This document shows positions 46,774-59,925 of a DNA stretch of 64,000 bases, piece by piece. The translations under genes were made by a program, and so were the position numbers. How positions within the stretch are numbered: position 1 is the first letter of the stretch; the number at the start of each line of letters is the position of its first letter. The notes beneath the pieces are model-generated. The model searched no databases and was not told where the DNA came from. It worked only from the letters and a program-made list of their open reading frames with translations. The stretch comes from Antedon mediterranea. Its lineage: Eukaryota > Echinodermata > Crinoidea > Comatulida > Antedonidae. Location: the NCBI RefSeq assembly GCF_964355755.1, contig NC_092680.1, positions 3,139,001 through 3,203,000 on the forward strand, given 5' to 3'.

Positions 46774-49700
46774 CCTACACAAGCTTTGCTAGGCTAGCTA
46801 TGATCGGACATACCATAAGAAAAAATAGCCTCTCCTTTTTGGTACAAAACTTTCAACTTCAACAAATCATAATGTTATCTGATAGGGCCCACTTAGTACT
46901 ATTGGGTCGAAGACGTCCTAGGCCTAAAATATCTTTAAAATTCCATTATGTTCTTAATGTAATTACAAAGTAGGCCTATTATTTATTAATTAATATGGCA
47001 CGCAAAGTTCGTATATTAGTGTAGATTCAGAATCATATAATTTGTTTCATATTTAATTTCAAATCAGGTAAAATGGCTTTTTTTTTTCTGGCGGGAACCT
47101 ATGCAGCTATTTCTCTTAACAAAATAATAGATGTCATTTCCGGGGACCTTACAGCTCTGTTTGGTATGCCGTGCGTTGTTATGCAAATTAGTTTGTGCAC
47201 ATATGAATCTCTTGGTGCAAATTTTGCAACCAAACAGTGATTTTTAATATGTACCTATTGAGCTGTTTATCTACTTATCGGTTCATACCAAGTTCATGCA
47301 ACCCAAGTCTTGTCATCGTCCATTATATAGGGGGGTCAACCATTATGACTACAACTAATTTCCATAATTATTGATTACATTTTTTAACCAAAGAAATTAA
47401 AATGACATAAACTAGTAAAGTATGAACATTTTCAGACTTTGTAATAATTACCATCTATTCATTAAACAGGTCACAGAAAGATAATCATAACCATTACCCG
47501 AGTGAAAAATGGTAGATCCCAGCTCGCTAACACTCAAACATAGGTATCTTAATTTGGCAATTGTGAATATAAAACACGACATATAGAACTAAATAACACC
47601 TAATAATTGTGCCTTATATATCAAACATTACAATGATATAAAAATTAAAATGCTACTTACAATTATATAATGAAAAATTAACCCCAAACTTAGCTACAAT
47701 CCAACGGTCTGTCAAGTGAAGGCTTGATAACACAGAGGCAAACCCTATTTGAATTTTGCCGCTTTTTTGAGGATTTTTTAGATTTTTTCAAAATAGATTT
47801 TGCTATTTTGACACAGTCTATTTTAAGCCAATGCTCATAAGAAAAGTATGTAAGGAATCTATGAATATTCAGCTTTCTTTTAAGAAACTATCCAAAATGA
47901 TTGATGACTTACAAGTGATCTTAAATTGCAAATAAAACACTGTGGGGCTTTAGAAAATAGGTAAAAAATTGACCTCACACTGTCAGCGGTCAATGGATGG
48001 TGAGTTTTAAAGCGTAAAATGACACATCCTTTTTGTAACTTTACAATTTCAAACATATATCATTATGTTCAGTATTGTCTACAGTTTATTTTGAGCTACT
48101 ATCCAAAAAAATCCGATTTATAATAGCCGAGATATTTAGGTGGGAACATGAAAATCAAGTGTTTTGTAGAATATCACAATGCGAAATCAGTGGTATTCAT
48201 GTCCCAGTGGAGTGTGTTGAGGCAATTTAGCTATTTCGTTGCTCAAGAGATTCATATGGTGTATTATGGGGAAGATCAACACGCCACACTTTTAAATTTT
48301 GGTGTTATTAATCTTTACATTAGAAGATTGTTTAAATCATGTAAATGAAACAATTTGCGGGCGGGAACCTAGCAGCTCCCCTCTTTTAGTTAGCTCCCCT
48401 CTTTTAGTTTGCAAAAGTAATCTCGAAAAGAACTCCATGTGGAAAAGAAGCCCACCCAAGATTACTAAAAATGAAGGAGCACATGGGCTTCTTTCGAGGT
48501 TTCATGGCAGTCTATTTAATGGAAAAATAAATGCCATACAACTTTTTTTCTCTTGTTTAGGCCTAGGCCTGACATTTTCAACCCTCCAGATGAAGGAACA
48601 TCGTAAGGAAAAAGAAATCGCGGACCGCTAACATTATTAGAATCGACTTAATTTAAACATTTTGAACCGTTCAAAGACGAAAAAAGTTATCGCAATAGGA
48701 CCATATAGTATTTATGTTACATTAAATGTAGTTTGTGACCTTAAATTAGATCTAAAAACCGTAGAGAATGAGTGAGTATTGTTGGTTGTTTGTTAGTGAG
48801 TGGATATTTGGACATCGGAATTGGTTTTCTTGTTGAAGAGAGAATATTTTGACCCCTCGAAAGGGCAGTGACGACGGAAGCTAACTTGTACCTTATCATC
48901 ACAATTGTTGGTACATACACTCATAATCAGTGTTATGACAAACGCTCTTCAAACAACACTCACCATAAATCACTTTCCATGCCATGATTAAACTGATTAT
49001 CTTAACGTGCTGAAACCGTGAATTATATCCATGTAGCCTACTATTTTGTGAATTATTACAGTATAGCATAGCCATGGTAGACACGTTTTCATATTCTCAC
49101 ATTTTCTCATCGGGACGATTCTCGCACTCGACTCCCGAACACAAAATCATGTACCAGCCCCGCAATTTTCTAAATGTATTTCCTTTGATTGGGCGGGTCC
49201 ATTGATTGGGCGGCATTTGAATTGAAAAAAAAAACGAACCGCAATCACATTCGATTAAGGTTAATGAAATAATGTAATCCAATGAAGAGAGGGACAATAT
49301 TCGCCAGGTCTAAACGAATCGAGGTTGATGGCCTACAACGTTTGTAGACCTAGCCTATTTCCTGACTTGAACAAAGCTGAGACAACCAAATTGACATGTG
49401 AACAATATATTAATAAGTGATCCAACAAAATATCAGGTGAATAGACTTTTAAGCATACCTAATTGAGTATTTTCAAAATCTGTTAAAACTTGTGTAAATA
49501 TTATTCGTGATAACACATACATAAACGAGTTTGTGCTATTTCTGACACGGTCATCTCTACGACCGCAATAATATGAAATTGGCCATTCAGTTACCTTATC
49601 ATTTGTTATCATAACGAAAATATATTAACAACATGATAGTATATGCTGTACTCACTGTAAAGGTAATTACTGCCTATATTACACTTATTGATGCAAAACA

Positions 49701-50223
49701 TTATATAATATAGGGCGATAATATGGTATCTAAATATTTGTTTCACTCGAAAACAACAAACTTTTATAACTGTAAATAATGAGGTTCTCTCCAAATTTGC
49801 ACCAAACTCTCGTATACGGTATATGTAAGCTACAATAATAGTGTTTTCTTGTAGCCCAAGGTGGCTACAACCTTTTTCACATGATTGTTTGGCTCCCTGA
49901 TGTCATACATTCCTTTTTCCCTGTCACTTGGCATGAAACAGCCTCGCTGTTTCTTGTAGTTAGGCAAAACACCGTGACAGAATCAGCTGCAATTTAAAGT
50001 ATAAACATTAATTTATTATGGTTTACATCGTGTTTTAAATATTTTCTGATTTCAAATCAGATAAGGTTTCAGCCTTTACTAATTTACCAAACTTTCCAGT
50101 ACTTTGAATTAATAATAATTCTAAAATATATAATTTGTTCATGCTTGGTTCTGAAAAATAGTAAATTCATCATTGTCTTAAAATTTATATAGAGTTCAGC
50201 CGTTCTATTTAACGTGGAAAATA
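46774..50223. other. Gene-poor stretch between the 825-bp transposon and the receptor genes
   Basis: No gene was firmly recognised. A 110-codon frame (48299-48631) ends in a hydrophobic stretch and a basic MKEHRKEKEIADR tail; it could be random or a small membrane protein, and I cannot tell. An 11-bp stem hairpin sits at 48444-48494 (AAAGAAGCCCA and complement). Confidence 0.4.
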
Positions 50224-50379
50224 GAAGGAAGAAGGAGCAGGGGGAGGAAAAGAGTCACTTGGTTGGCCAGCATAGCTGAATGGATTCGGAATAGAGGCGA
50301 GAATACCAAAGAAGTGGAGTTGCTGAATATGGCAATAGACAGAGAATTGTGGCACAACATGATCGCCAAAGTCTCATGA
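50224..50379 (+). pseudogene. Remnant of a non-LTR retrotransposon reverse-transcriptase ORF (C-terminal end)
   Basis: A 51-codon open stretch ending in TGA at 50377-50379 encodes an Arg-rich start, GRKRVTWLASIAEWI, and after a spacer LLNMAIDRELWHNMIAKVS. The pattern 'R-rich, W-L..I..W, L...A.DR..W' is the familiar extreme C-terminus of LINE ORF2 proteins. GAGAGAGAGA follows the stop region. Everything upstream is lost, so this is a dead fragment about 450 bp before the receptor gene. Confidence 0.65.
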
Positions 50380-50829
50380 TATGGCACTTCGAGAGAGAGA
50401 GATCAGCATAACCATAGTATATTGTAATTTATCAACTTTAACAATTAACCTGAATTTAATGTTTCGTAACATTATAGTATAAGAGAGGAAAAAGATTGTT
50501 GGAATTTGTTTGTTTTGTTTACTGCAGTTATATTATTTTCGTTGTCCTTTGCAAAAGCCTACATTTTGTAACCCCTTGATTATTATGACGAAAAGTATAT
50601 CTTATATCCATCTAGATAAACGTAGGTCCTAATGATTTATATCAACTATTGCAACAATACTTATCACGTGATTTCAAGATGCTGGGAGGCGAAAGTTCAT
50701 GTTTGACAATAGGCCTACTATCCGATGCTAAGTTTTCTGTCCAAGTCGGGATAGTTTATTGGATTGTGAAAGTGTTTTTGTAGTAGGCCTAATATCTATA
50801 TTGCGGAAATCGCTTTTCAAGGTCTAAAA

Positions 50830-53800
50830 ATGTTCAACGAATATTTTTGGATATCTCTTGTTTTGTGTGTTTACCCAGGGATCAAACACTTCTCTGCAGG
50901 TAAGCTGGATTTAAAATATATACCTGCAATTTCAATGCTTAGCTACTTTGTTAATCTCACACCACTCTACTGAAACACACTTCAAGCAAAAGAAGCAGCA
51001 TCGACACATTGTTTTAAGCTGCATGCAGGAAGATAAATACATGTTCTTTTCAGATTTTTACAGAATTTGCAGCAACGAAAAATTCAAACTGTGAAGCTGT
51101 AGAGAGTATATCTAAACTTCTACAGAATCATTCATTTCAATACATAGAAACAATTTTGTATCTAAGTCAATATATTTCCTGCATACTGATAACCATTATT
51201 AATTCTGGCCTACTTGTTATGTTATTTCAGCGAGTGATTGCGGTTCGCCACCTGCAATTGGCAATGCTACATTAACATCTTCTGGTGGTTCATCAGAAGG
51301 TGACTACGTCATCTATACATGTGAGAGTGGCTTTCTTCCGACTGAAAACCAAGCAAATGCGGTGAAGTTTTGTCAAGATGGACAATGGATAGGAAGTGAT
51401 CTTAAATGTAAATGTAAGTGCAAATTAATGTATTTTCAACAGTAGTTACGGGCACCAAAGGTACGGTACCTCTAAGATTTGAATTTCTGAACATATCAAG
51501 GACGTATTCACAACATTTGTTTACACTAACCTTACCAGAGTTCGTTTACTGAAAAGCCAGAGTTTGTTCAATTCCAATTTTCAATTCAAAGCAACATTTA
51601 TTTCTTTTTATGTTCATCAAGAAGAAGGTTAACAGTTAATATAAGAAAACAAGAATAATACAAACTCATTTTCAACAGATCTTAAATGTCCAGAACCATC
51701 TGTGCCTGCCTTTGGCAACGTAAGCAGTAGTACGACAGAGTATAATACAGTAATCAGCTACTCATGCCATCCAGATAAAACATTAGAAGGAAATAGTACA
51801 AGACGTTGTCAGGTTGATGGCTCGTGGAGCGGCGAATCACCAAACTGTATTGAATATGGTCAGTATAGTATACTTATTAAAGCAAACATTGATAATAAGA
51901 TCATGTTGGTTTCAACTCTGTATTTAAAAATAAATGTTTAAATAGCAGTCCTTACGTTTTCTTGGCGAGTCATTGTTGATGATATTTTCTATCTTCTCTT
52001 TTGTAAAGGTTGTGAGAGCACAAACGATGATTTCATCGTGGCCGACACATGCTTTAACATAAAAGTTGAGGAAAAGACGTGGCAAGGAGCAAATGTGAGT
52101 TGTATATCTTCTGGAGCTAATCTGGCGTACATTGGAAATGAGGAAACACAAGAAGAAGTTGTAAAGGAGATTAATAGGAAATACGGGAATGAGAATCACG
52201 ACTACTGGATCGGATTATATGAAGTTATTGTGACGCAGTGGTACTGGACTGACAGTAGGCCTAATTTATTTAATTTTGATAAAGATACATATTGGCAGTG
52301 ATCTGGAGAGGGGCGGAGGGGAGGGCCGTATGTCCCGATGTGGTCATTAATGTTTATGTCATTGTGCAAACGGGGTGGAACATAAACATATTGTATTCTA
52401 GTTATTCTAAGATATTACCCCTTACTACTAGTAGTATTTGTAATGGCCTGGAAACCACCAATCATGTAGGTTAATAGTTCTGTTGGCATTTGTTTCTTAG
52501 TATGTGACTGAAGGAGGAGCTTTTAATGTCTGCTAAAATATGTTCTGAATACATCTATTTCACAGGTGATTCTCCTATGGTTTACAGTAATTGGGAATCT
52601 GCATCAGCCGGTGATGTTGGCGATCGTTGCTTTCTTAAGGGTAGCACAGCGAAATGGTCAAGCGTATTTTCTGGAACTACAATGGGATATATCTGTCAAT
52701 TTGGTATGGAACTTTTTTTATGGAATGCTGCATTTTTAAAGTAACACATTGTAGCAAGCTCAAAAGATATTAAAGACATAAAACATCCATATGTGTACTA
52801 TTACAGTTCAATTAAAAATAAAGAACATTTTTGTTTTCTATTTTAACTTAATTATAATAATTATTCAATTAAATAAATCATCATTTTGATTTTTAAATTC
52901 GTTCATTTAATCCTTAGCTGATGATTGCCCAAACCATTTTAGCTCAACTGGAGACTTTTTAAAATATGGTACATCAATAATTGATGGAAACACTTACTGT
53001 TTTGTATTTAATCCATCGGCGAATCAAAATTGGAATGGGGCGAGAGATAATTGCAAGAATCAATACCGTAAGTCTGACGGAGGAACAGAAATGACAGGAC
53101 GTCTTGTTGAAATCACAGATGAGATCACACAAACTTACATTGAATCGTTGATAACAAAGAACAGTAATGACTTAGGTGGTGGTGACTATTGGATTGGTGC
53201 TGAGAAGAAGAACGCTGATCCACGTGTTTGGAAATGGACAAATGGTCAGTATGTACAAAGAATTTGTATTATATCGTATACTTTATTTTATTAAATGTCA
53301 ACATTGCAAACATTTGAACTAGGCCTAATGGAGTCGTAGTTAAGTATCACTGAGCTTTTAGGATATGGCTACTTGATGTCTGACTAAGGATTTATAAAGA
53401 AAAAATTTGGTTTTGTGTGTGGCAGTGCATAATGTGTAACAGAACAAGTCAATTTCCAGAAAAATAAAGATTATGTTTTGTTTTATATTTAGGCAAATTG
53501 TATTCACTATTATTTTAGGGTAATTTCTTCTGTTACTTTTTACACTTACCAATCTCAATTTCGTAAAAGGGAGCCAGTCTAACATGACCACAATGGTAGT
53601 AGATGACACAAGGCATATTTTATAATTCATATATTACGTCAAAGTATGTTTTACATTAGCGTTTATTTTAAATTGGCAATAATTTAGGTCTTAATTCAAC
53701 ATATACATCATGGGGTCCTAATGAACCTAGTGGTGATGGAAGTTGCGTAAACTTGTTGAAAGTACACGGGTATAATTGGAACGATGAAGGCTGTGGTACA

Positions 53801-56800
53801 ACGTCGGGATACATCTGTAGTTACGGTAAGCAATACATTCAGTTGATACAAAATTGTAGTGTAGAGTAAAACCAAAATAAAAGTAGTACGTGCCAAGAGG
53901 TAAAGGGTTTAAACATACAATTATATACATATGACGCGGAGCTTCCAGGATCTAGACGGTGATTTGTTGGCGTAATACTGCACTTGAGCTGGTTTAGTTT
54001 CGGACAAAATATCAAAACGCGATGATCCACTTGTAGCGCTCGTAAAGGAATACTACCAACATGAAAACGACAACTAGAGACTTGGGGCAAGTCTATATAC
54101 AGTGAAGTGACACCTTAGAACATTGCTTTTATTTTATTTACAATCAAATTATAAATGGCTAAGAAAAAATAGGCTCCTTTTAAAAATGTTTTTTTTTTGT
54201 TTCCAATCATAACATGTAATATAATAAATATAAAATAAATATTGCATTTAAAGATTATGCTGATGCTGTTACTTTCTGTGGGTTTCCTGGTGGTATACTG
54301 AATGGATTTGTTTTAGACGACGTAAAGGATAAATACGACATAGGTAATGTTGTTCGCTATGATTGCATAAACGGCTACACTATGGAAGGATCACCTAACA
54401 TCACGTGTACAAATAATGTTAAATGGGAAAATAAACCATTATGTGTTGGTAAGTATATTTAATATTAATGTTTCTTAAGAGAAAAAGATATTATGTCAGC
54501 CAATTGGTGGCAAAACGATTTTTATTTAGATATAAACCACTTAAAGGTAAACAAGTAAATTAGTCCCACATCGACATTTAGACATTTAGACGACTGTTTA
54601 GTTATTCAGTTGAAGTCTAACCAGAAATTACAATTTGATAAAGTTTATTTTTTTAAATAATATTCTTTTTTTGACTAGCTGTAAATTGCACATCCCAGCC
54701 ACACAAAATCGAGTTCTCTACTTATACAAATGTGTCGGCTGCCAAGTACTGTGACGTAGTTGTGTACGAATGTTGGGATAATTACACTATGGTGGGATTT
54801 GGTGTTTCAACGTGCTTAGCCAATGCGACATGGAGCTATCCAGAATTTACTTGTGAAGGTAGGAATGAACGATTTTATAAAGCATAGCTTTTAAAATCAT
54901 TGTATACGTTGAAAATGAGTGTAGATTCATCGTCATTAAAAAAAGTATATCGGTTTATTCGTTCTTATATTTATGATTTAATTTGATGTTATTAAATTTG
55001 TCATTTTCTCTTCAGGTATTAAACCAACGATTGAGTCTAGTACGAAAAACCTTAGGAGCACCATAGTAACTGGCGTCGTGAGTTCGCCTACACATCAGAC
55101 ACAACCTACCAAAGAAGGCTTGACGACATCATTTACCACGCCAGATAATCCGATAGACATTGCTTCAACAACCGAATATTTTGGAATGTCTACTGGTACA
55201 ATTTATCATACAGCAGATGAAACATTGACAACCGAATTCGAAACGACTTACTATACTACATTTACAACTCAAGAAAAGCCTACAACAGAAGTTGCGACAA
55301 CTGAATTTATGAAAACACCTGAACGTGCACGAACAACGACAACCTACAACACATTAACAACAAAATTAGAGTCCACAGAAGACACTATAACACAAGTAAA
55401 TATGTCAACAAGAGACATTATTTTGACAACTGAATCTAAAGAAACATCTGAAGGTACACCATTAATTACGGCAACCGACCAAACATTGACAACAGAATTA
55501 GAGTCGACAGAAGACACTATAACACAAGAAAATATATCGACAAGAGAAATTATTTCGACAACTGAATCTATAGAAACATCTGAAGGTACACGATCAACGG
55601 CAACCGACCAAACATTGACAACAGAATTAGTGTCGACAGACGACACTATAACACAAGAAAATATATCGACAAGAGAAATTATTTTGACAACTGAATCTAT
55701 AGAAACATCAGAAAGTGCACGAACAGCGACAACCGCCAACACATTGACAACAGAATTAGATTCGACAGACGACACTATAACACAAGAAAGTATGTCGACA
55801 AGAGAAATTATTACGACAACTGAATCTATAGAAACATCTGAAGGTACACGATCAACGGCAACAAACCAAACATTGACAACAGAATTAGAGTCGACAGTCG
55901 ACACTATAACACAAGAAAATGTGTCGACAAGAGAAATTATTTCGACAACTGAATCTATAGAAACATCTGAAGGTGCACGAACAGCGACAACCGACAAGAC
56001 ATTGACAACAGAATTAGAGTCGACTGACGACACTATAACACAAGAGAATATGTCGACAAGAGAAATTATTGCGACGACTGAATCTATAGAAACATCTGAA
56101 GGTACACGATCAACGCGAACCGACCAAACATTGACAACAGAATTAGAGTTGACAGACGACACTATAACACAAGAAAATGCTACAGCAGAAATTATTTCGA
56201 CAACTGAATCTATAGAAACATCTGAGGGTACACGATCAACGGCAACCGACCAAACATTGACAACAGAATTAGAGTCGACAGACGACACTATAACACAAGA
56301 AAATGCTACAGCAGAAATTATTTCGACAACTGAATCTATAGAAACATCTGAAGGTACACGATCAACTGCAACCGACAACACATTGGCAACAGAATTAGAG
56401 TTGACAGACGACACTATAACACAAGAAAATGCTACAGCAGAAATTATTTCGACAACTGAATCTATAGAAACATCTGAAGGTACACGATCAACGGCTACCG
56501 ACCAAACATTGACAACAGAATTAGAGTCGACATACGACACTATAACACAAGAAAATGCTACAGCAGAAATTATTTCAACAACTGAATTTATAGAAACATC
56601 TGAAGGTACAAGATCAACAGCAACCGACCAAACATTGACAACAGAATTAGAGTCGACAGACGACACTATAACACAAGAAAATGCTACAACAGAAATTATT
56701 TCGACAACATTTGAAGGTACACGACCAGCGACAACCGAACGAGAATTTACAACAGAATTAAGGCTGACAGAGGATATTAAAACACAAGAAACTCCGTTAA

Positions 56801-59447
56801 CAGAAATGACTTCGATACCTGAATCTATAGAAACATCTGATAATATAGGAACAGAAGCAACAACTTCCAGCGCATGGTCAACGCAGAATTATAGGACGTC
56901 TGACACCATTATTATTGTGACAACTGCATCAAAACAGTCAGAAGGTATCAAATCAACAATGCAACGAAAACAGACAACTGGCGGTACTTGGTCAACTCAG
57001 AGCTTTATAACAAATGGAATGACGACATCACATTCGCAAACATCGCAAACTCAACAGAGACCAACCACAAAACAAATGTTGTCAACTATTATTAGAGAAA
57101 CTAGTGACGGTGCAAGAACCACACAGAAATATACGACCATTGAAATGTCAACAACTCAATCGCCACAAACAGAGGCTATTGCATCACCAACCCAGAACAT
57201 TCTGACAACACACGTATCAATAACTGATCCGGTAACACCAAATGATGATGGTACACCTCAGACGCAGGATCACGTGACAACTGTCGAAGCGGTGACAACT
57301 AACTTACAGCGGACAGAAGGTATGCTTTCCTCAACACAGAAAGTGCAGCCTACAACAGAAGTATCTACAAGACAAACTGCTGACGGTTCACCAACACAGA
57401 GACCAACTGATGATGGTACACCTCAAACGCAGAAACACGTGACAACTGTCGAAGCAGTGACAACTAACTTGCAACAGACAGAAGGTATGCCTTCCTTAAC
57501 ACAGAAAGTGCAGCCTACAACAGAAGTACCTACAAGACAAACTGCTGACGGTTCACCAACACATAAACCAACTGATGATGGTACACCTCAAACGCAGAAA
57601 CACGTGACAACTGTCGAAGCGGTGACAACTAACTTACAACAGACAGAAGGTATGCCTTCCTCAACACAGAAAGTGCAGCCTACAACTGAAGTATCTACAA
57701 GACAAACTGCTGACGGTTCACCAACACAGAGACCAACTGATGATGGTACACCTCAAACGCAGAAACACGTGACAACTGTCGAAGCGGTGACAACTAACTT
57801 ACAACAGACAGAAGGTATGCCTTCCTCAACACAGAAAGTGCAGCCTACAACAGAAGTATCTACAAGACAAACTGCTGATGGTTCACCAACACAGGACTTT
57901 GATAAAACCGATATACTGACAACTCAATCACAGAAGACGAATTTGGTCTCAAAAGGAACACAGCAACATACAGCTGAAGAAGAATTTACAACTAAACCAC
58001 ACAAAACAAATTATGTTGTTAACATTACAACATTACAGACAAAGCTATCAACAGGGAGTGAACCAACAACCAAACGTCAACAAAAAGAGACAACAGAATA
58101 CTGTAAGTATTGCATGAGCATGTATTTCCCAAATCAATAGAATAGGACAACTTACTCATAAACTATCATAGTGTCCTCATAACCGATTGGTATTCTGATT
58201 CTATTATCTACATCAAATGTGGTCTTTGATTACAGATTCCACATCGAACCCTCCCAGTGAAGGACTTACTCTTACATATTTAAGTAAGTATATAACTTTG
58301 TCAGCTTTGTATAATATTTAGAGCACAGTTAGCATGATATAAAATAACTAGATTTCATATTGGGATTTAACTGCACGACACGACGCGCGACGCGGAAATA
58401 CGAACTTACCGAAGCGTGTCGTAAACATTACAAATCAGTTGATCATAGAGTCGCATACGGTCGTATCGTCTCCACACCACCGATTGTTTTTGGATATGCA
58501 CCGATAACAGTTAACTTGCTGTAGACATATTGGCGGTTGTGTAGATGAAATAATAACTTTAACCGTCAGCGATCGTTGTCTTTACTGACCCTACTCGTTA
58601 TTTTGTTTCAGTTATCATTAGCGTTTTAAGTGCTTTCGTGGTTCTGTTTCTCTTAATCCTTATACTGTTAATCTGTTCTTATTTGAGACGGTAAGTATAG
58701 TTAGTTCACTAATCCTAATTATTTGAGGCATCCATTTTGTCGTTTCCAGAATAGTGTAAAGGTGATTTAAGATTCCTTCAAAAAAGAGGGATTAGCCGCT
58801 CAATAAATTTAATAAACAATAGAATATTAATAGAAAATATAGAATGAATGTAAATTACCAGGAAGGTGGGCTTTTGTACACCGACTTGGCTGTACCTATC
58901 TAACTTCTTTCTTTCTAGAGAGTATTTTAAAATCAAATGTGTTAATCAGTATTCTATTAATTGTGTTTAGTTAGCAAAGAATAGTAGTAGTTACCAAAAC
59001 AAATTGATAAACAAGATATATCAGTGATGAAGAGAATAATTCATTATATTTTTATTGGTTGAATGTAGAAGACATCCTATAGAAGAGTCAAAAGCAGAAG
59101 ATCTTGATTTCGACGAACCACCACCACATGTCGACCAAGATTTCTTTTCCAACTTCACGGGTATTCCGAGAGCACGGCTTTCTTTTCAACATGATGTTTT
59201 AGACAAATTCGATTATTACAACGAAGGCTACAGTGAATTTGAAGCTACGTCTCAAGTAATGTATGTGAGGCGAACAAACCGTGTTTCGCAGTCAAACTGG
59301 GAAAGAGATCCTAGCTACGAGCCTTCAAATACAGGGCCTAGCTTTAAAACGAATCGTGGCTATGAAAAGGGTTATGAGGATTCAGAACTTATTCCAATGA
59401 ATTCAATGGGAGAAACAAAAGCTTCTTATGGTTTTCCAGTTTATTAG
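50830..59447 (+). CDS. Receptor copy A: CCP2 - CTLD2 - CCP2 - mucin stalk - TM - tail (13 coding exons)
   Basis: Exons: 50830-50899, 51231-51413, 51679-51858, 52009-52254, 52566-52703, 52918-53244, 53688-53825, 54254-54448, 54679-54858, 55016-58102, 58236-58283, 58612-58690, 59069-59447. All borders are GT-AG; the frame stays open to give 1749 residues. Signal peptide 1-23 (exon 1). CCP/sushi modules are exons 2 and 3 (24-144). CTLD1 is exons 4-5 (145-272), with WIGL but no EPN-type motif. CTLD2 is exons 6-7 (273-427), with WIGA, EPS at 394-396 and WND at 412-414, suggesting calcium-dependent sugar binding. Exons 8 and 9 are further four-Cys CCP modules. The Thr/Ser-rich stalk is 553-1597, the helix IISVLSAFVVLFLLILILL starts near 1599, and the tail 1624-1749 has YYNE and an acidic dileucine-like EDSELI. 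Probable cell-surface lectin/adhesion or immune receptor (inference). I know no named gene with this order. Confidence 0.88.
55354..56760 (+). repeat. Coding minisatellite 1 in the mucin stalk: 126-129-bp unit, ~11 copies
   Basis: Inside exon 10. Each unit encodes LTTELES-D-DTITQEN, then STREI or ATAEI, then ISTTESIETSEGTRSTAT. Six early units use the 43-residue STREI form and later units the 42-residue ATAEI form. All lengths are multiples of three, so the frame is kept. Thr/Ser density points to heavy O-glycosylation. A 440-codon antisense frame over the same DNA is a by-product. Confidence 0.92.
57243..57897 (+). repeat. Coding minisatellite 2 in the mucin stalk: 165-bp unit, ~4 copies
   Basis: Each unit encodes 55 residues that include DDGTPQTQKHVTTVEAV, TTNLQQTEGMPSSTQKVQ and PTTEVSTRQTADGSPTQ. 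The copies are nearly identical at DNA level, so they are younger than minisatellite 1. They lie about 500 bp downstream of it in the same exon. Confidence 0.92.
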
Positions 59448-59581
59448 AAAGATACAGATTTTTTTCTTTGAGTGACGTAACCGTTGTCCTCCGCAACAAC
59501 CGCGGTAATTATTTGTATTATACAATATTGTAACGGTTTTTAGTTTATACTCAAATATAATGACTAAATGTATGTTATATT

Positions 59582-59720
59582 GGGCGAAATCAATATGTTG
59601 ATGTAAAGCTTGTGGTACACCAATATATAGTTCTGAACAAAACTGTTGAGTTTCTCGACTTTTCGATCAATATAATTTGATCGTCGTGAGAAGTGATCGA
59701 GAATGGGAATGGGAGGTTAT
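59582..59720 (-). mobile_element. Penelope-like end fragment, copy 2 (partner 29905-30070)
   Basis: On the minus strand TTGATCGAAAAGTCGAGAAA and CTCAACAGTTTTGTTCAGAA match the first copy, as does GGTGTACCACAAGCTTTACA in the flank. Here GAAA is intact but CTGAAGA has become CTCACGA. It lies between the stop codon of receptor A and its likely poly(A) signal, so it may be part of that 3' untranslated region. Confidence 0.5.
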
Positions 59721-59919
59721 ATATATTTGTTAGAGCATTGCGCAAATTGACATATTGTGCACATGCGTGCACACGTACTGCGTAGGATATGACCGAATCA
59801 CGATTCTTCTTTTTTTACTCCTGGACGGACGTTGCAACTCTCTAAATATATTAATATGTATCAATCAATTTGAGAGCTGGTACTTTATATTATGATGATT
59901 TAGCCTATGATAGGAAGCT

Positions 59920-59925
59920 AATAAA
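59920..59925 (+). terminator. Candidate poly(A) signal of receptor copy A
   Basis: AATAAA 473 bases after the stop codon, the first canonical signal I see downstream. Earlier variant signals could be used instead. Confidence 0.35.

Noticed and set aside
53091-53294. Separate small lectin gene starting at internal Met of exon 6
   Set aside because: It is an internal part of the second CTLD exon, in frame with upstream and downstream exons.
55344-56666. 440-codon minus-strand open frame
   Set aside because: Antisense shadow of the first coding minisatellite; its Val/Ser repeats mirror the Thr/Ser repeats of the receptor exon.
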